DNA of 64,000 nt from Alphaproteobacteria bacterium (GTDB lineage Bacteria > Pseudomonadota > Alphaproteobacteria > Reyranellales > Reyranellaceae). The DNA lies in assembly GCA_016869975.1 (NCBI GenBank), contig VGCZ01000021.1, positions 1 to 64,000 on the forward strand. The letters run 5' to 3'. Shown piece by piece: positions 44,014 through 55,391 of the stretch (positions are counted from its first letter, which is position 1; each line of letters starts with the position of its first letter). Below the pieces are notes generated by a model, which made no database searches, had not been told where the DNA came from, and was given only the letters and a program-made list of their open reading frames with translations. Both the position numbers and the translations under genes were made by a program.

Positions 44014-46191
44014 ATGGCCAAGCTCGTCCTTGAGTTTTTGTCCGAGGAGATTCCCGCGCGCATGCAGGCGCGTGCGGCCGAGGATCTCAAGCGTCTGTTC
44101 ACCGAGGGGTTGACGCAGGCCGGGCTGGACTTCGCCTTCGCCGCCGCCTTCGCCACGCCGCGCCGGCTGGTGCTGGCGATGGACGGCATCCCGCTGCGCT
44201 CCGCCGACGTGCGCGAGGAGAAGCGCGGGCCGCGCACCGACGCGCCGGCGCGCGCCATCGAGGGCTTCCTGAAGGGCGCTGGACTGAACTCCCTCGACCA
44301 GTGCGAGAAGCGCGACACCGGCAAGGGCGAGTTCTACTTCGCGGTGATCGAGAAGAAGGGTCGCAACGCCACCGAGGTGCTGCGCGAGGTGATCGGCAAG
44401 GTGCTGAGCGGCTTTCCGTGGCCCAAGTCGATGCGCTGGGGCGCGCGACCGTTGGTCTGGGTCCGCCCGCTGCAACAGATCCTCTGCGTCTTCAACGGCG
44501 TGGCGCTGAAGGGCGGCATCGTCGAGAATCGCGCCGACTCGCCGGATTTCTACTTCGACGCCGCGGCCCAGGGCGGCACGGGCTCGCGCTTCGTCTTCGT
44601 CGAGAGCCCGCGCGCGAACGACGTCATCGTGCCGGCGCGCGAGACCACGCGCGGCCATCGCTTCATGGCGCCCGGCGAGATCCGCGTCGAGGGCTACACC
44701 GACTATGTGCGCAAGCTGAAGCAGGCCTACGTCATGGTCGATGCCGAGGAGCGCAAGGCGGTGATCCGCACCAAGGCCGAGACCGCCTGTCGCGAGGCCG
44801 GCGTCACGCTGGTGAAGGACGACGCCCTCTTGGCCGAGGTCGCCGGCCTGGTCGAATGGCCGGTGCCGATGATGGGCACGATCGATCGCGCCTTCATGGA
44901 CGTGCCGGCCGAGGTGCTGATCACCTCGATGAAGACGCATCAGCGCTATTTTGCCTGCCACACGCGCGGCGGCGAGCTGGCCAACCGCTTCGTCGTCGTC
45001 GCCAACACCGTGGCGCCCGACGGCGGGCGCGAGATCGTCGCCGGAAACGAGCGCGTGCTGCGCGCGCGGCTCTCCGACGCGCGCTTCTTCTGGGACCAGG
45101 ATCGCAAGGCGAAGCTCGCCGATCGACTGCCGGCGCTGAAGGACATCGTCTTCCACGCCAAGCTCGGCACGCAGGCCGAGCGCGTGGAGCGCATCGTCGC
45201 ACTGGCCCAGGCGATCATGAAGGCCGAGAGCTGCGGCTTCTTCCACATGACCGATCCGGCGCATCTCGAGGCGGCGGCGCGTCTCGCCAAGGCCGACCTC
45301 ACCTCGGGCATGGTCGGCGAGTTCCCCGAGCTGCAGGGCGTGATGGGTGGCTACTACGCCCAGCTCGAGGGATTGCCGCTCGAGGTCTCGAACGCGATCG
45401 CCGACCACTACGCGCCGACCGGCCCCGAGTCGCGCTGCCCGCATTCGCCGGTGTCGGTGGCCGTGGCGTTGGCCGACAAGCTCGACACCTTGGTCGGCTT
45501 CTGGGCTATCGACGAGAAGCCGACGGGGTCGAAGGATCCCTACGCGCTGCGCCGTGCGGCGCTGGGCTCGATCCGCCTGGTCACTGAGAACGGCCTGCGG
45601 CTGAAGCTTACCGACGTGTTCAAGGCGGCCGCCGCGGGGCGGACAATCAACAGCGGCGAGTTGCTGGCGTTCTTTGCCGATCGTCTGAAGGTGCAGGCGC
45701 GCGAGCAGGGCGTGCGCCACGATCTGGTGAACGCCGTCTTCGCGCTGGGTGACGAGGACGACCTCGTACGCCTGCTGGCGCGGGTGAAGGCGCTGCAGGC
45801 CTTCGTCGGCTCAGACGATGGCAAGAACCTGCTGGTCGCCTACAACCGCGCGGCCAACATCGTGAAGGCCGAGGAGCGCAAGGACAAGGCGCTGGCGGGC
45901 CAGATCAAGAGCGTGCCCGACCCGGCGCTGCTGGAGCAGGCCGAGGAGAAGGCGGTGGCCGCCGCGTTGGAGGGCGCCGCCGCGAGCGCCGGCCCGGCGC
46001 TGGCGCGCGAGGATTTCACGGCGGCGATGTCGGCGCTGGCGGCGTTGCGCGCGCCGCTCGACGCGTTCTTCGACAAGGTCACGGTGAATGTCGCGGAGCG
46101 GCCCGATTTGCGCCTGAATCGCCTGCGATTGCTCCGACGCATCAGCGCGACCATCGACAGCGTCGCCGACTTCTCGAAGATCGAGAGCTAG
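44014..46191 (+). CDS. glyS: Glycyl-tRNA synthetase beta subunit
   Basis: The 725-residue protein has the GlyS opening [57 protein letters not shown] and the C-terminal anticodon-binding HD-like region. It reads the tRNA and is required for the alpha subunit. It starts 3 bases after glyQ and the stop is 10 bases before ppdK, so the three genes may form one transcription unit. Confidence 0.97.
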   Translation: MAKLVLEFLSEEIPARMQARAAEDLKRLFTEGLTQAGLDFAFAAAFATPRRLVLAMDGIPLRSADVREEKRGPRTDAPARAIEGFLKGAGLNSLDQCEKRDTGKGEFYFAVIEKKGRNATEVLREVIGKVLSGFPWPKSMRWGARPLVWVRPLQQILCVFNGVALKGGIVENRADSPDFYFDAAAQGGTGSRFVFVESPRANDVIVPARETTRGHRFMAPGEIRVEGYTDYVRKLKQAYVMVDAEERKAVIRTKAETACREAGVTLVKDDALLAEVAGLVEWPVPMMGTIDRAFMDVPAEVLITSMKTHQRYFACHTRGGELANRFVVVANTVAPDGGREIVAGNERVLRARLSDARFFWDQDRKAKLADRLPALKDIVFHAKLGTQAERVERIVALAQAIMKAESCGFFHMTDPAHLEAAARLAKADLTSGMVGEFPELQGVMGGYYAQLEGLPLEVSNAIADHYAPTGPESRCPHSPVSVAVALADKLDTLVGFWAIDEKPTGSKDPYALRRAALGSIRLVTENGLRLKLTDVFKAAAAGRTINSGELLAFFADRLKVQAREQGVRHDLVNAVFALGDEDDLVRLLARVKALQAFVGSDDGKNLLVAYNRAANIVKAEERKDKALAGQIKSVPDPALLEQAEEKAVAAALEGAAASAGPALAREDFTAAMSALAALRAPLDAFFDKVTVNVAERPDLRLNRLRLLRRISATIDSVADFSKIES

Positions 46192-46201
46192 TGAGCGTGC
46201 G

Positions 46202-48877
<2,676 letters not shown>

Positions 48878-48902
48878 GTCTTATTCCCACGCACCTGTTG
48901 GT

Positions 48903-48934
48903 CCTCCCTTCGCCCGCCAGCGGAGGAAAGGAGG
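48903..48934. repeat. Degenerate palindromic repeat just before meaB
   Basis: CCTCC at the left pairs with GGAGG at the right, with CTTCGCCCGCCAGCGGAGG in between, so this is an imperfect member of the family B palindromes. The right arm supplies the ribosome site of the next gene. Confidence 0.5.
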
Positions 48935-48941
48935 CATGACG

Positions 48942-49829
48942 ATGGACAAGCCGACGCTCGCGGCGGCTTTGGCGCGGCTGGAGCGGGCGCCGGATGCTGA
49001 CGACGTCAGGGCGTTGCTCGACGACTCGTATCGTGCGCCGCGCGGGCATGTCGTGGGCGTCACCGGGCCACCGGGAGTCGGCAAGTCGACGTTGCTCTCG
49101 GCGCTGATCGCGGCGTGGCGCGCGCGCGGCGAGACGGTCGGCGTGATCGCGGTCGATCCATCGTCGCGGCGCACCGGCGGCGCGTTGCTCGGCGATCGCG
49201 CGCGGCTGGCGACCGATCCATCCGACGACGGCGTGTTCGTGCGCTCGATGGCGGCGCGCGACCGGTTGGGCGGATTGGCCGAGTTGACCTTGGGCGCCAT
49301 GGTGATCATGCGCGCGATCTTCGACATCGTGCTGGTCGAGACGGTGGGCGTCGGCCAGTCGGAGACCGATGTCGCCGGCATCGCCGACACGGTGGTGTTC
49401 TGCGTGCAGCCGGGCTCGGGCGATTCGCTGCAGTTCATGAAGGCCGGCATTGTCGAGATCCCGCACCTCGTGGCGGTGACCAAGGCCGATCTCGGCGTCA
49501 TGGCCGAGCGGGCGGCAAGCGACGTCACCGGTGCGCTCAGTTTGGCCGAGCCCGACAGCGCGGCGTGGCAACCCCGCACATTGCTGGTATCGTCGCGGGC
49601 GCGCACCGGCGTGCCGGAATTGATCGCGGCGATCGACGCGCATCGCCGGCATCTCACCGAGGGCGGCCGTCGCGCGCTGGCGCGCCACGCGCAGGCCGAG
49701 CTGTGGTTGGTCGAGGCGATCCGTGATCGTTTCGGCCGTCACGGCCTGGCGCGCGCCGGCGATCTGTCGTTGCCACCGGGCAAGTCGCCCTTCGCGCGCA
49801 TCGCCGAGCTGTCGCGTCGCCTGGGCTAG
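48942..49829 (+). CDS. meaB: MeaB/ArgK-type GTPase, mutase chaperone
   Basis: The 295-residue G3E GTPase has Walker A GVTGPPGVGKSTLLSAL (39-55), GVIAVDPSSRRTGGALLGDR, VETVGVGQSET and AVTKADL (the NKxD-like specificity motif). MeaB gates and protects B12-dependent acyl-CoA mutases and helps them with cofactor loading. It is shorter at the N-terminus than many MeaB proteins. The ATG at 48942 is preferred to 48936, as the AGGAGG lies 1-2 bases from the latter. The mutase it would serve is about 10 kb away at 59057-61036. Confidence 0.88.
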   Translation: MDKPTLAAALARLERAPDADDVRALLDDSYRAPRGHVVGVTGPPGVGKSTLLSALIAAWRARGETVGVIAVDPSSRRTGGALLGDRARLATDPSDDGVFVRSMAARDRLGGLAELTLGAMVIMRAIFDIVLVETVGVGQSETDVAGIADTVVFCVQPGSGDSLQFMKAGIVEIPHLVAVTKADLGVMAERAASDVTGALSLAEPDSAAWQPRTLLVSSRARTGVPELIAAIDAHRRHLTEGGRRALARHAQAELWLVEAIRDRFGRHGLARAGDLSLPPGKSPFARIAELSRRLG

Positions 49830-49840
49830 AGGAGGGCAGC

Positions 49841-50605
49841 ATGGACTTTCCGACGAATGGTTGCGCCCTGGTGGCCGGCGGCAGTGGCGGCATTGGCCGT
49901 GCCGTCATCCGACGGCTCGCCGAGCAGGGATCCGACGTCGCCTTCACCTATCGCGGCAACAAGGACTCGGCGGAGGAAGCGCTGCGCGAGGTCTCGGCGC
50001 GCGGCCAGGCCGGCTACGCCATCAAGGTCGCGCTGGAGGACGACAAATCCGTGGCCGAGTCGATCGGTCATGCCGTGGGCGCGCTGGGCCCGCTGCATAC
50101 GCTGGTCTACGCCGCCGGCCCGTATATCGACATGCGCTACATCAGCCAGGTGACGCCCGACAAGTTCCGCTCGGTGATGAACCAGGACGCCATCGGCTGC
50201 TACGGGCTGATCCACGCCGCGCTGCCCAGGCTGCGCGAGACCAAGGGCGCGATCGTCGTCGTCGGCACGCCGGCGATCCGCCGCTACGCCACGCGCGACA
50301 TCCTCTCGGCGGCGCCCAAGGCCGCTGTCGAGAGCGTGATGAAGGGCGTCGCGGCAGAGGAGGGGCGCTTCGGCATCCGCGCCAACATGGTCGGTGTCGG
50401 CCTGCTCACCGACGGCATGTTCCATCGCCTGATGGAGACCGGCGATTTCGACGAGAAGTACCTCGAGGCGGCGCGCCGCAACCTCGCGCTCAAGCGACTG
50501 GGCACCGCCGAGGATATCGCCGAGGCGGTACTGTTCCTCGCCTCCTCGCGCGCCCGCTGGATCACCGGCCAGACATTGATGGTCGACGGCGGCTACGCGC
50601 TTTAG
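49841..50605 (+). CDS. SDR family protein lacking catalytic Ser and Tyr
   Basis: The 254-residue Rossmann protein has VAGGSGGIGRAV (11-22), VYAAGP in place of NNAG, and the C-terminal RWITGQTLMVDGGYAL typical of SDR enzymes. However, the catalytic segment reads VVVGTPAIRR and then LSAAPKAA: Lys160 is kept, while Tyr is Ser156 and the catalytic Ser is not at its place. NAD(P) binding is likely but ordinary reduction is in doubt. It begins 11 bases after meaB and is probably co-transcribed. Confidence 0.8.
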   Translation: MDFPTNGCALVAGGSGGIGRAVIRRLAEQGSDVAFTYRGNKDSAEEALREVSARGQAGYAIKVALEDDKSVAESIGHAVGALGPLHTLVYAAGPYIDMRYISQVTPDKFRSVMNQDAIGCYGLIHAALPRLRETKGAIVVVGTPAIRRYATRDILSAAPKAAVESVMKGVAAEEGRFGIRANMVGVGLLTDGMFHRLMETGDFDEKYLEAARRNLALKRLGTAEDIAEAVLFLASSRARWITGQTLMVDGGYAL

Positions 50606-50647
50606 AGCGCGTACACCTCTCGCAGCGCACGCATACGGACTTCGGAC

Positions 50648-50674
50648 TTACCTTCCCCCTCCGGGGGAAGGTAA
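50648..50674. repeat. Palindromic intergenic repeat, family B (copy 3)
   Basis: TTACCTTCCCCC pairs perfectly with GGGGGAAGGTAA around TCC, between the SDR and GMC genes. Confidence 0.8.
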
Positions 50675-50745
50675 AACCACATTCGTCCGGTCACCTGCGA
50701 TAGCCCTGCGGTAGAACGGCACCGGAAAGCGGAGGAAACCGGGCG

Positions 50746-52344
50746 ATGGATGAAGTCGACTATGTGATCGTCGGCGCCGGGGCGGCGGGCTGCGTGCTGG
50801 CCTACCGGCTGAGCGCGTCGGGCAAGCACTCCGTCGCGGTCCTGGAGGCTGGCGGCCCCGACAACCACATCTGGATCAAGGTCCCCGCCGGCTTCAACAA
50901 GACCGTCTACAATCCCAAGCTCAACTGGGGCTACGAGACCGCGCCCGGTCCGCATATCGACAATCGCAAGATCCCGTTCCCGCGCGGCAAGGTGATCGGC
51001 GGCTCGGGCTCGATCAACGGCCATCTCTATGTGCGCGGCCAATCCGCCGACTACGACACCTGGGCGCAGCTCGGCTGCCGCGGCTGGTCGTGGGACGACG
51101 TGCTGCCGTACTTCAAGCGCGCCGAGACCCGCGCCGGCGGCGACGACGCGGTGCGCGGCCGCGCCGGGCCGCTGTCGATCCAGGATCAGCGCGAGCCGCA
51201 TGCGTTGAGCGACGCCTACATCGCCGCCAACGAGGCGCTCGGGCTCAAGCGCACGCCCGACTACAACAGCGGCGACCAGGAAGGCACCTTCCTCTATCAG
51301 CAGATGATGAAGAACGGCCGGCGCTGGAGTCCCGCCGACGCCTATCTGCGGCCGGCGATGACGCGCGGCAATCTCCGGCTGATCCAGCACGCCTTCGTCG
51401 AGCATGTCTCGTTCGACGGCAAGCGCGCGGCGGGCGTGCGCTACAGCGTCGGCGGCGAGTCCCGCAAGATCCGCGCACGGCGCGACATCGTGCTGTCGGG
51501 CGGCAGCATCAACACGCCGCATCTGCTGCAGCTCTCCGGCGTCGGCGATCCCGAATGGCTCAAGGGCATCAGCGTCGAGCCGCGGCACGCGCTGCCCGGC
51601 GTCGGCCGCAACATGCGCGACCACTACGCCGCGCGCGTCTCGGCGCTGGTGAAAGGCGCGGGCTCGCTCAACGAGCGCAGCCATGGACTGAGGCTGGTCG
51701 GCGAAGTGCTGCGCTATGCCTTCACCCGCAAGGGCCTGCTCGCCGCCAGCCCAAGCCATGCCGGCGGCTACTACCGCACGCGGCCCGGCCTCGCGAGCCC
51801 CGACATGCAGCTCTACTTCGCGCCGGCGAGCTACGCGCCCGGCGCCTATGGCACCTCGGCCCTCGACACACGGCCGGGCATGACCCTGGGCGCCTCGCAG
51901 CTGCGGCCCGAGAGCCGCGGGCACGTGAAGGCGCTGTCGAGCGATCCGGCGGTGAAGCCCGAGATCCAGCCCAACTATCTCGCCGAGCAGGAGGACCGCG
52001 ACGCCATCGTCTCGGCGATGAAGTACCTGCGCCGCCTGCTCCAGACCAGGCCGCTCAGCGACTATGTGATCGAGGAATCGTTTCCGGGCCCGGCGGTGCA
52101 AAGCGACGAGCAATGGCTGGCGCATGTGCGGGCAAGCGGCTCGACCACCTATCATCCCATCGGCAGCTGCAAGATGGGCATCGATACCATGGCCGTGGTT
52201 GATCCGCTGACGATGAAGGTGATCGGCCTCGAAGGGCTGCGCGTGGCTGACGCCTCGGTCATGCCGACGATGGTGTCGGGCAACACCTACGCCGCCACCA
52301 ACATGATCGCCGAGAAGGCGTCCGACGCGATCCTCGCGGCATAG
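50746..52344 (+). CDS. GMC family FAD alcohol dehydrogenase/oxidase, second copy
   Basis: The 532-residue protein starts at the ATG at 50746 behind GGAGGAA. It has DYVIVGAGAAGCVLAYRL for FAD binding, PRGKVIGGSGSINGHLYVRG and the active-site His470 in TTYHPIGSCKMG with Asn513 in SGNTYAATNM. The closest feature set is the same as the enzyme at 8595-10232. The two probably oxidise different alcohols, but the sequence does not say which. Confidence 0.9.
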   Translation: MDEVDYVIVGAGAAGCVLAYRLSASGKHSVAVLEAGGPDNHIWIKVPAGFNKTVYNPKLNWGYETAPGPHIDNRKIPFPRGKVIGGSGSINGHLYVRGQSADYDTWAQLGCRGWSWDDVLPYFKRAETRAGGDDAVRGRAGPLSIQDQREPHALSDAYIAANEALGLKRTPDYNSGDQEGTFLYQQMMKNGRRWSPADAYLRPAMTRGNLRLIQHAFVEHVSFDGKRAAGVRYSVGGESRKIRARRDIVLSGGSINTPHLLQLSGVGDPEWLKGISVEPRHALPGVGRNMRDHYAARVSALVKGAGSLNERSHGLRLVGEVLRYAFTRKGLLAASPSHAGGYYRTRPGLASPDMQLYFAPASYAPGAYGTSALDTRPGMTLGASQLRPESRGHVKALSSDPAVKPEIQPNYLAEQEDRDAIVSAMKYLRRLLQTRPLSDYVIEESFPGPAVQSDEQWLAHVRASGSTTYHPIGSCKMGIDTMAVVDPLTMKVIGLEGLRVADASVMPTMVSGNTYAATNMIAEKASDAILAA

Positions 52345-52353
52345 AGCGAAAAC

Positions 52354-52430
52354 GCACCTGTCATCCCGAGCGCAGCGAGGGATCCAGGAACGCTACGTAG
52401 ATCCCTCGCTGCGCTCGGGATGACAGGTGC
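52354..52430. repeat. Perfect 31-bp inverted repeat (family C, complete copy)
   Basis: GCACCTGTCATCCCGAGCGC plus AGCGAGGGATC (52354-52384) is exactly complementary to 52400-52430, with a 15-base spacer. It lies between convergent genes (stops at 52344 and 52438). The arm core recurs at 23018, 32378 and 37014. Confidence 0.9.
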
Positions 52431-52437
52431 CTGAGAA

Positions 52438-52890
52438 TCAACGCCATGCCTTCACGACGCAGGTCGCGGTGGCGTGCAGGATGGGATCGATCGGCGTGTG
52501 GCTGAACAGCCAGGCTTCGGCGTTGAGCAGCCGCTTGCCGCGGCGGATGACGCGCGAGAGCGTCACCACGTCGGCCGCTTGGGCGGGACGCATGAACGTC
52601 GTGCTCATGGTCGAGACCAGCGGCACCGACTCGGCGCCCAACGCCGCCTGGCCGGCGGCGTAGATCGCCGTGTCGGCGAAGCCCAGCAGGGTGGGGCCGG
52701 AGAAGATGTCGTTGGGCCCCAGCAGGTCGTCGCGAAAGGGAAAGCGCAGGCGGATGTCCTGGTCGTCGGCCTCCTCGACGATCACGCCGTGGAGGTCGAT
52801 CGCGGGCAGGCGGTCGGCGAGCAGGCGGGCAAGTTCTGCGGTGGTCAAGGCTGGCGGGCTCCGGCAGGCGCGGCTAGAACCGCTTAGCAT
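52438..52890 (-). CDS. Hotdog-fold acyl-CoA thioesterase (PaaI-like)
   Basis: The 150-residue protein shows the hotdog pattern NDIFSGPTLLGFADTAIYAAGQAALG, which corresponds to the helix that carries the active Asp, and STMSTTFMRPAQAADVVTLSR and LFSHTPIDPILHATATCVV for the sheets. The start used is the ATG at 52890; a TTG closer to the fold is possible because the first 15 residues look disordered. It is divergent from a Nudix gene across 12 bases. Confidence 0.75.
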   Translation of the reverse strand: MLSGSSRACRSPPALTTAELARLLADRLPAIDLHGVIVEEADDQDIRLRFPFRDDLLGPNDIFSGPTLLGFADTAIYAAGQAALGAESVPLVSTMSTTFMRPAQAADVVTLSRVIRRGKRLLNAEAWLFSHTPIDPILHATATCVVKAWR

Positions 52891-52902
52891 TCCACGAGAC
52901 CC

Positions 52903-53760
52903 ATGTCCTTCCTCGATCACATCCGCGCCTGCAACGCCCACGATCTGAGCCAGTTCGAACCCTGGCATATCGGCGCTGAGCGCGTCGGCTGGATCCACCA
53001 CGAGTTCGCGCCGCGCCTCGCGGCGCGGCCGGACCTGTTCGACCGTGTCGCCAATGGCTGGCGTCTATCTGGTCACCTGACCGACGCGACGGCGCGCACG
53101 ATGGCCGTCGAGGCGTGGCTGCGCGAACTGCGCGCAGAGGGCCTGTTCAAGGACTGGCGCGAGGAGCGTTACCCGGTGACGCCCGACCTCAAGCGGCCGC
53201 CGCTGATGGACATGGAGCGAGCCGCCGTGCCGAGCTTCGGCGTGCGCGCCTACGGCGTGCATCTCACCGGCTTCGTGCGCAAAGCCGACGGCCTGCACAT
53301 CTGGGTGCCGCGCCGCGCCTACGACAAGCCGACTTACCCCGGCATGCTCGACAACACCGTGGCGGGCGGCCAGCCCACCGGGCTCGGGCTGATGGAGAAC
53401 GTGATCAAGGAATGTGCCGAGGAGGCGGGCATTCCCGAATCAATCGCGCGCAACGCCAGGGGCGTCGGCTGCATCACCTATTGCTATCAGTCCGGCGCGC
53501 AGCTGAAGCCCGACGTGCAATACGTCTTCGACCTTGAGCTGCCCGACGACTTCACGCCGGCGCTGGTCGATGGCGAGGTCGACTCGTTCGAGCTGTGGCC
53601 GGTGTCGCGCGTGATGGAACGGGTGCGCGACACCTTCGACTTCAAGTACAACTGCAACCTCGTGCTGATCGACTTCTTCGTGCGGCACGGGCTGATCGAG
53701 CCCGACGATCCCGACTATCTCGCCATCGCCGCCGGCCTGTGTGCGACGCTCGCCCAGTAG
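52903..53760 (+). CDS. DUF4743 plus Nudix hydrolase
   Basis: The 285-residue protein has an N-terminal DUF4743-like domain (VGWIHHEFAPRLA, RPDLF) and a Nudix hydrolase domain with the box GGQPTGLGLMENVIKECAEE (155-174), continuing AGI. The Arg of the REUXEE motif is Lys here, a conservative change. Related plant and fungal proteins act on oxidised thiamine diphosphates; the bacterial substrate is likely a diphosphate. It stands alone on the plus strand. Confidence 0.85.
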   Translation: MSFLDHIRACNAHDLSQFEPWHIGAERVGWIHHEFAPRLAARPDLFDRVANGWRLSGHLTDATARTMAVEAWLRELRAEGLFKDWREERYPVTPDLKRPPLMDMERAAVPSFGVRAYGVHLTGFVRKADGLHIWVPRRAYDKPTYPGMLDNTVAGGQPTGLGLMENVIKECAEEAGIPESIARNARGVGCITYCYQSGAQLKPDVQYVFDLELPDDFTPALVDGEVDSFELWPVSRVMERVRDTFDFKYNCNLVLIDFFVRHGLIEPDDPDYLAIAAGLCATLAQ

Positions 53761-53765
53761 CTGCG

Positions 53766-54161
53766 TTAGCGCGGACGGTGCTCGGTGCCTGCGCCCGCGG
53801 TGATGAACAGCGCCTTGGCGTGGCGGGCAACATCCGCCGTGTGCCAGACGCCTCGTGGATTGACCGCGTAGTCGCCGGCGCGCAAGGCGACGGCGCGCGG
53901 TCCGTCGGGCAGCTCCTGGATCAGCGTGATCTCGCCCTCGAGGCAGATCACCGCCTCGTCGCCCGCGGGATGCCGCTCCCAGCTCGTCCAGCTTTCGCTG
54001 AAGCTGTACTGCGAAACCAGCCGGCCCTCGCTGCCGTCGGCGGCCTTGCGCTCGCCGTAAGCGGTATACCATTCCATACCGGTGAACTCGGGCTGCGGCA
54101 CCGCCTTGGCGCCAAGCCCGAGATGGAGCGGAAACCGCTCCAGTGACCGCTGCATTGTCAT
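53766..54161 (-). CDS. Cupin domain protein
   Basis: The 131-residue single cupin has SWERHPAGDEAVICLEGEITLI for motif 1 (His and Glu ligands) and LRAGDYAVNPRGVWHTADV for motif 2. ChrR-like or quercetinase-like cupins are possible. The gene lies 11 bases downstream of the VOC gene, so both probably respond to the TetR regulator upstream. Confidence 0.8.
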   Translation of the reverse strand: MTMQRSLERFPLHLGLGAKAVPQPEFTGMEWYTAYGERKAADGSEGRLVSQYSFSESWTSWERHPAGDEAVICLEGEITLIQELPDGPRAVALRAGDYAVNPRGVWHTADVARHAKALFITAGAGTEHRPR

Positions 54162-54172
54162 GCCATCACCTC

Positions 54173-54637
54173 CTAACCGCCCATCGCCTTGGTGTAGCGG
54201 TTCTGCATCTCCTGCGGCGAGACCTCCTCAATGCGGGTCTGCAGGTACCAGCTGTGGCCGAACGGATCGGACACCATCGCCGTGCGATCGCCGTAGAACT
54301 GGTCGGCCGGCTGGCGCAGCACCGTGGCACCGGCATCGACCGCGCGCTTCACCGCGGCGTCGCAGTCCGGCACGTAGAGCATCATCTTGATCGGCGAGCC
54401 GCCCAGCGACGCCGGGCTGAGCGCGCCGAAATCGGGATACTCGTCGGAAATCATGATCGGCGAATCGCCGATCCTGAACTCGGCGTGGCCGACTTTGCCG
54501 CCCGGCTCGGTGAGGCGGAACATCTCCTCGGCGCCGAACGCCTTCTTGTAGAAGGCGAGCGCCGCGGCGGCGTCGCGCACGGTCATGTAGGGCGTGGCGC
54601 TGTGGTAACCCTCGGGCACGGACTTGACGGCGGCCAT
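54173..54637 (-). CDS. VOC family protein (glyoxalase/bleomycin resistance type)
   Basis: The 154-residue protein shows ATPYMTVRDAAAALAFYKKAFGAEEMFRL, then HAEFRIGDSPIMISDEYPDFG and VSDPFGHSWYLQTRIEEVSP, the PhnB-like form of the vicinal oxygen chelate fold. It could bind or modify a toxic compound; no resistance role is shown. The ATG at 54637 follows AGGAGA and faces the TetR gene across 54 bases that contain a palindromic operator. Confidence 0.88.
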   Translation of the reverse strand: MAAVKSVPEGYHSATPYMTVRDAAAALAFYKKAFGAEEMFRLTEPGGKVGHAEFRIGDSPIMISDEYPDFGALSPASLGGSPIKMMLYVPDCDAAVKRAVDAGATVLRQPADQFYGDRTAMVSDPFGHSWYLQTRIEEVSPQEMQNRYTKAMGG

Positions 54638-54669
54638 GGCGTGGTCTCCTATGCGGCTTGATTAATTAC

Positions 54670-54684
54670 GTTACGTTGCGTAAC
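54670..54684. promoter_or_regulatory. TetR-type operator palindrome
   Basis: GTTACG (54670-54675), spacer TTG and CGTAAC (54679-54684) form a perfect inverted repeat with a 3-base spacer, in the AT-rich gap between the VOC and TetR start codons. It begins 8 bases before the TetR start, where it can block both promoters. Confidence 0.7.
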
Positions 54685-54691
54685 ATATATT

Positions 54692-55330
54692 ATGCCCCGC
54701 ACCCCTCCTGTCAAGCTCGCGCCCGGTGATGAGTCGCGCCCGCGTGGCCGGCCGCGCGACGAGGGCGCGCGTCTGGCTATCCTGCGCGCGGCGCGCGACA
54801 TGCTGGAGCGTGGCGGCGTCGCGGCGGTGACCATGGAAGGCGTGGCGCAGCGCGCCGGCGTCGGCAAGCCAACGGTTTACCGTCACTGGCCCAATGCGCT
54901 CGCTGTCGCCATGGCGGCGCTGCTCGAGGACGCGCCCGCGGAGGCGGAGTCGCGCGCGTCGCGCGGCGCACTGCCGGCGCTGCGCCGCCAGTTGCGCCAG
55001 ATCGCCACCTTGTTCGCCACGCCGATGGGTCGCAGCGTCACCATGATGCTGGCTTCGGCCGATCAGGAGACCGAGCTCAGCAAGGCCTTCCGCAACCACT
55101 TCATCCTGGCGCGACGCACTGACGGCAAGGCACTGCTGGCGGCGGCGGTCGCCGATGGCGTGCTGCGTGCGGATTTCGACGTCGAGGTGGCGCTCGATAT
55201 GATCTACGGCCCGCTGTTCTACCGCCTGCTCGCCGGGCACGCGCGGCTCGACGCGGCGTTCACCGACGCGCTGCTCGACCACGTGCTGGCCGGGCTGGCG
55301 TCACGGCGCGCGCGAGTCGCGAAACCGTAA
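54692..55330 (+). CDS. TetR family transcriptional regulator
   Basis: The 212-residue repressor has a charged N-terminal arm (RPRGRPRDEGARLAIL), a helix-turn-helix at about residues 42-62 (AAVTMEGVAQRAGVGKPTVYRHW quoted in parts) and a ligand-binding helical C-terminus. It starts at 54692 with no ribosome site and a very short leader, which suggests near-leaderless translation. It likely represses the divergent VOC-cupin operon and itself from the operator at 54670-54684. Confidence 0.9.
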   Translation: MPRTPPVKLAPGDESRPRGRPRDEGARLAILRAARDMLERGGVAAVTMEGVAQRAGVGKPTVYRHWPNALAVAMAALLEDAPAEAESRASRGALPALRRQLRQIATLFATPMGRSVTMMLASADQETELSKAFRNHFILARRTDGKALLAAAVADGVLRADFDVEVALDMIYGPLFYRLLAGHARLDAAFTDALLDHVLAGLASRRARVAKP

Positions 55331-55391
55331 CAGAGTCGGGACCGGCGCTCGGCTCGACTCCGTCCGGCGCGCATGACAAATTCGCGTCGTC

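Noticed and set aside
42808-45720. A 970-residue open frame on the minus strand
   Set aside because: It is antisense to glyS, glyQ and neighbours. Its composition (Arg, His, Ala, Gly rich, few motifs) is that of a shadow frame in GC-rich DNA.
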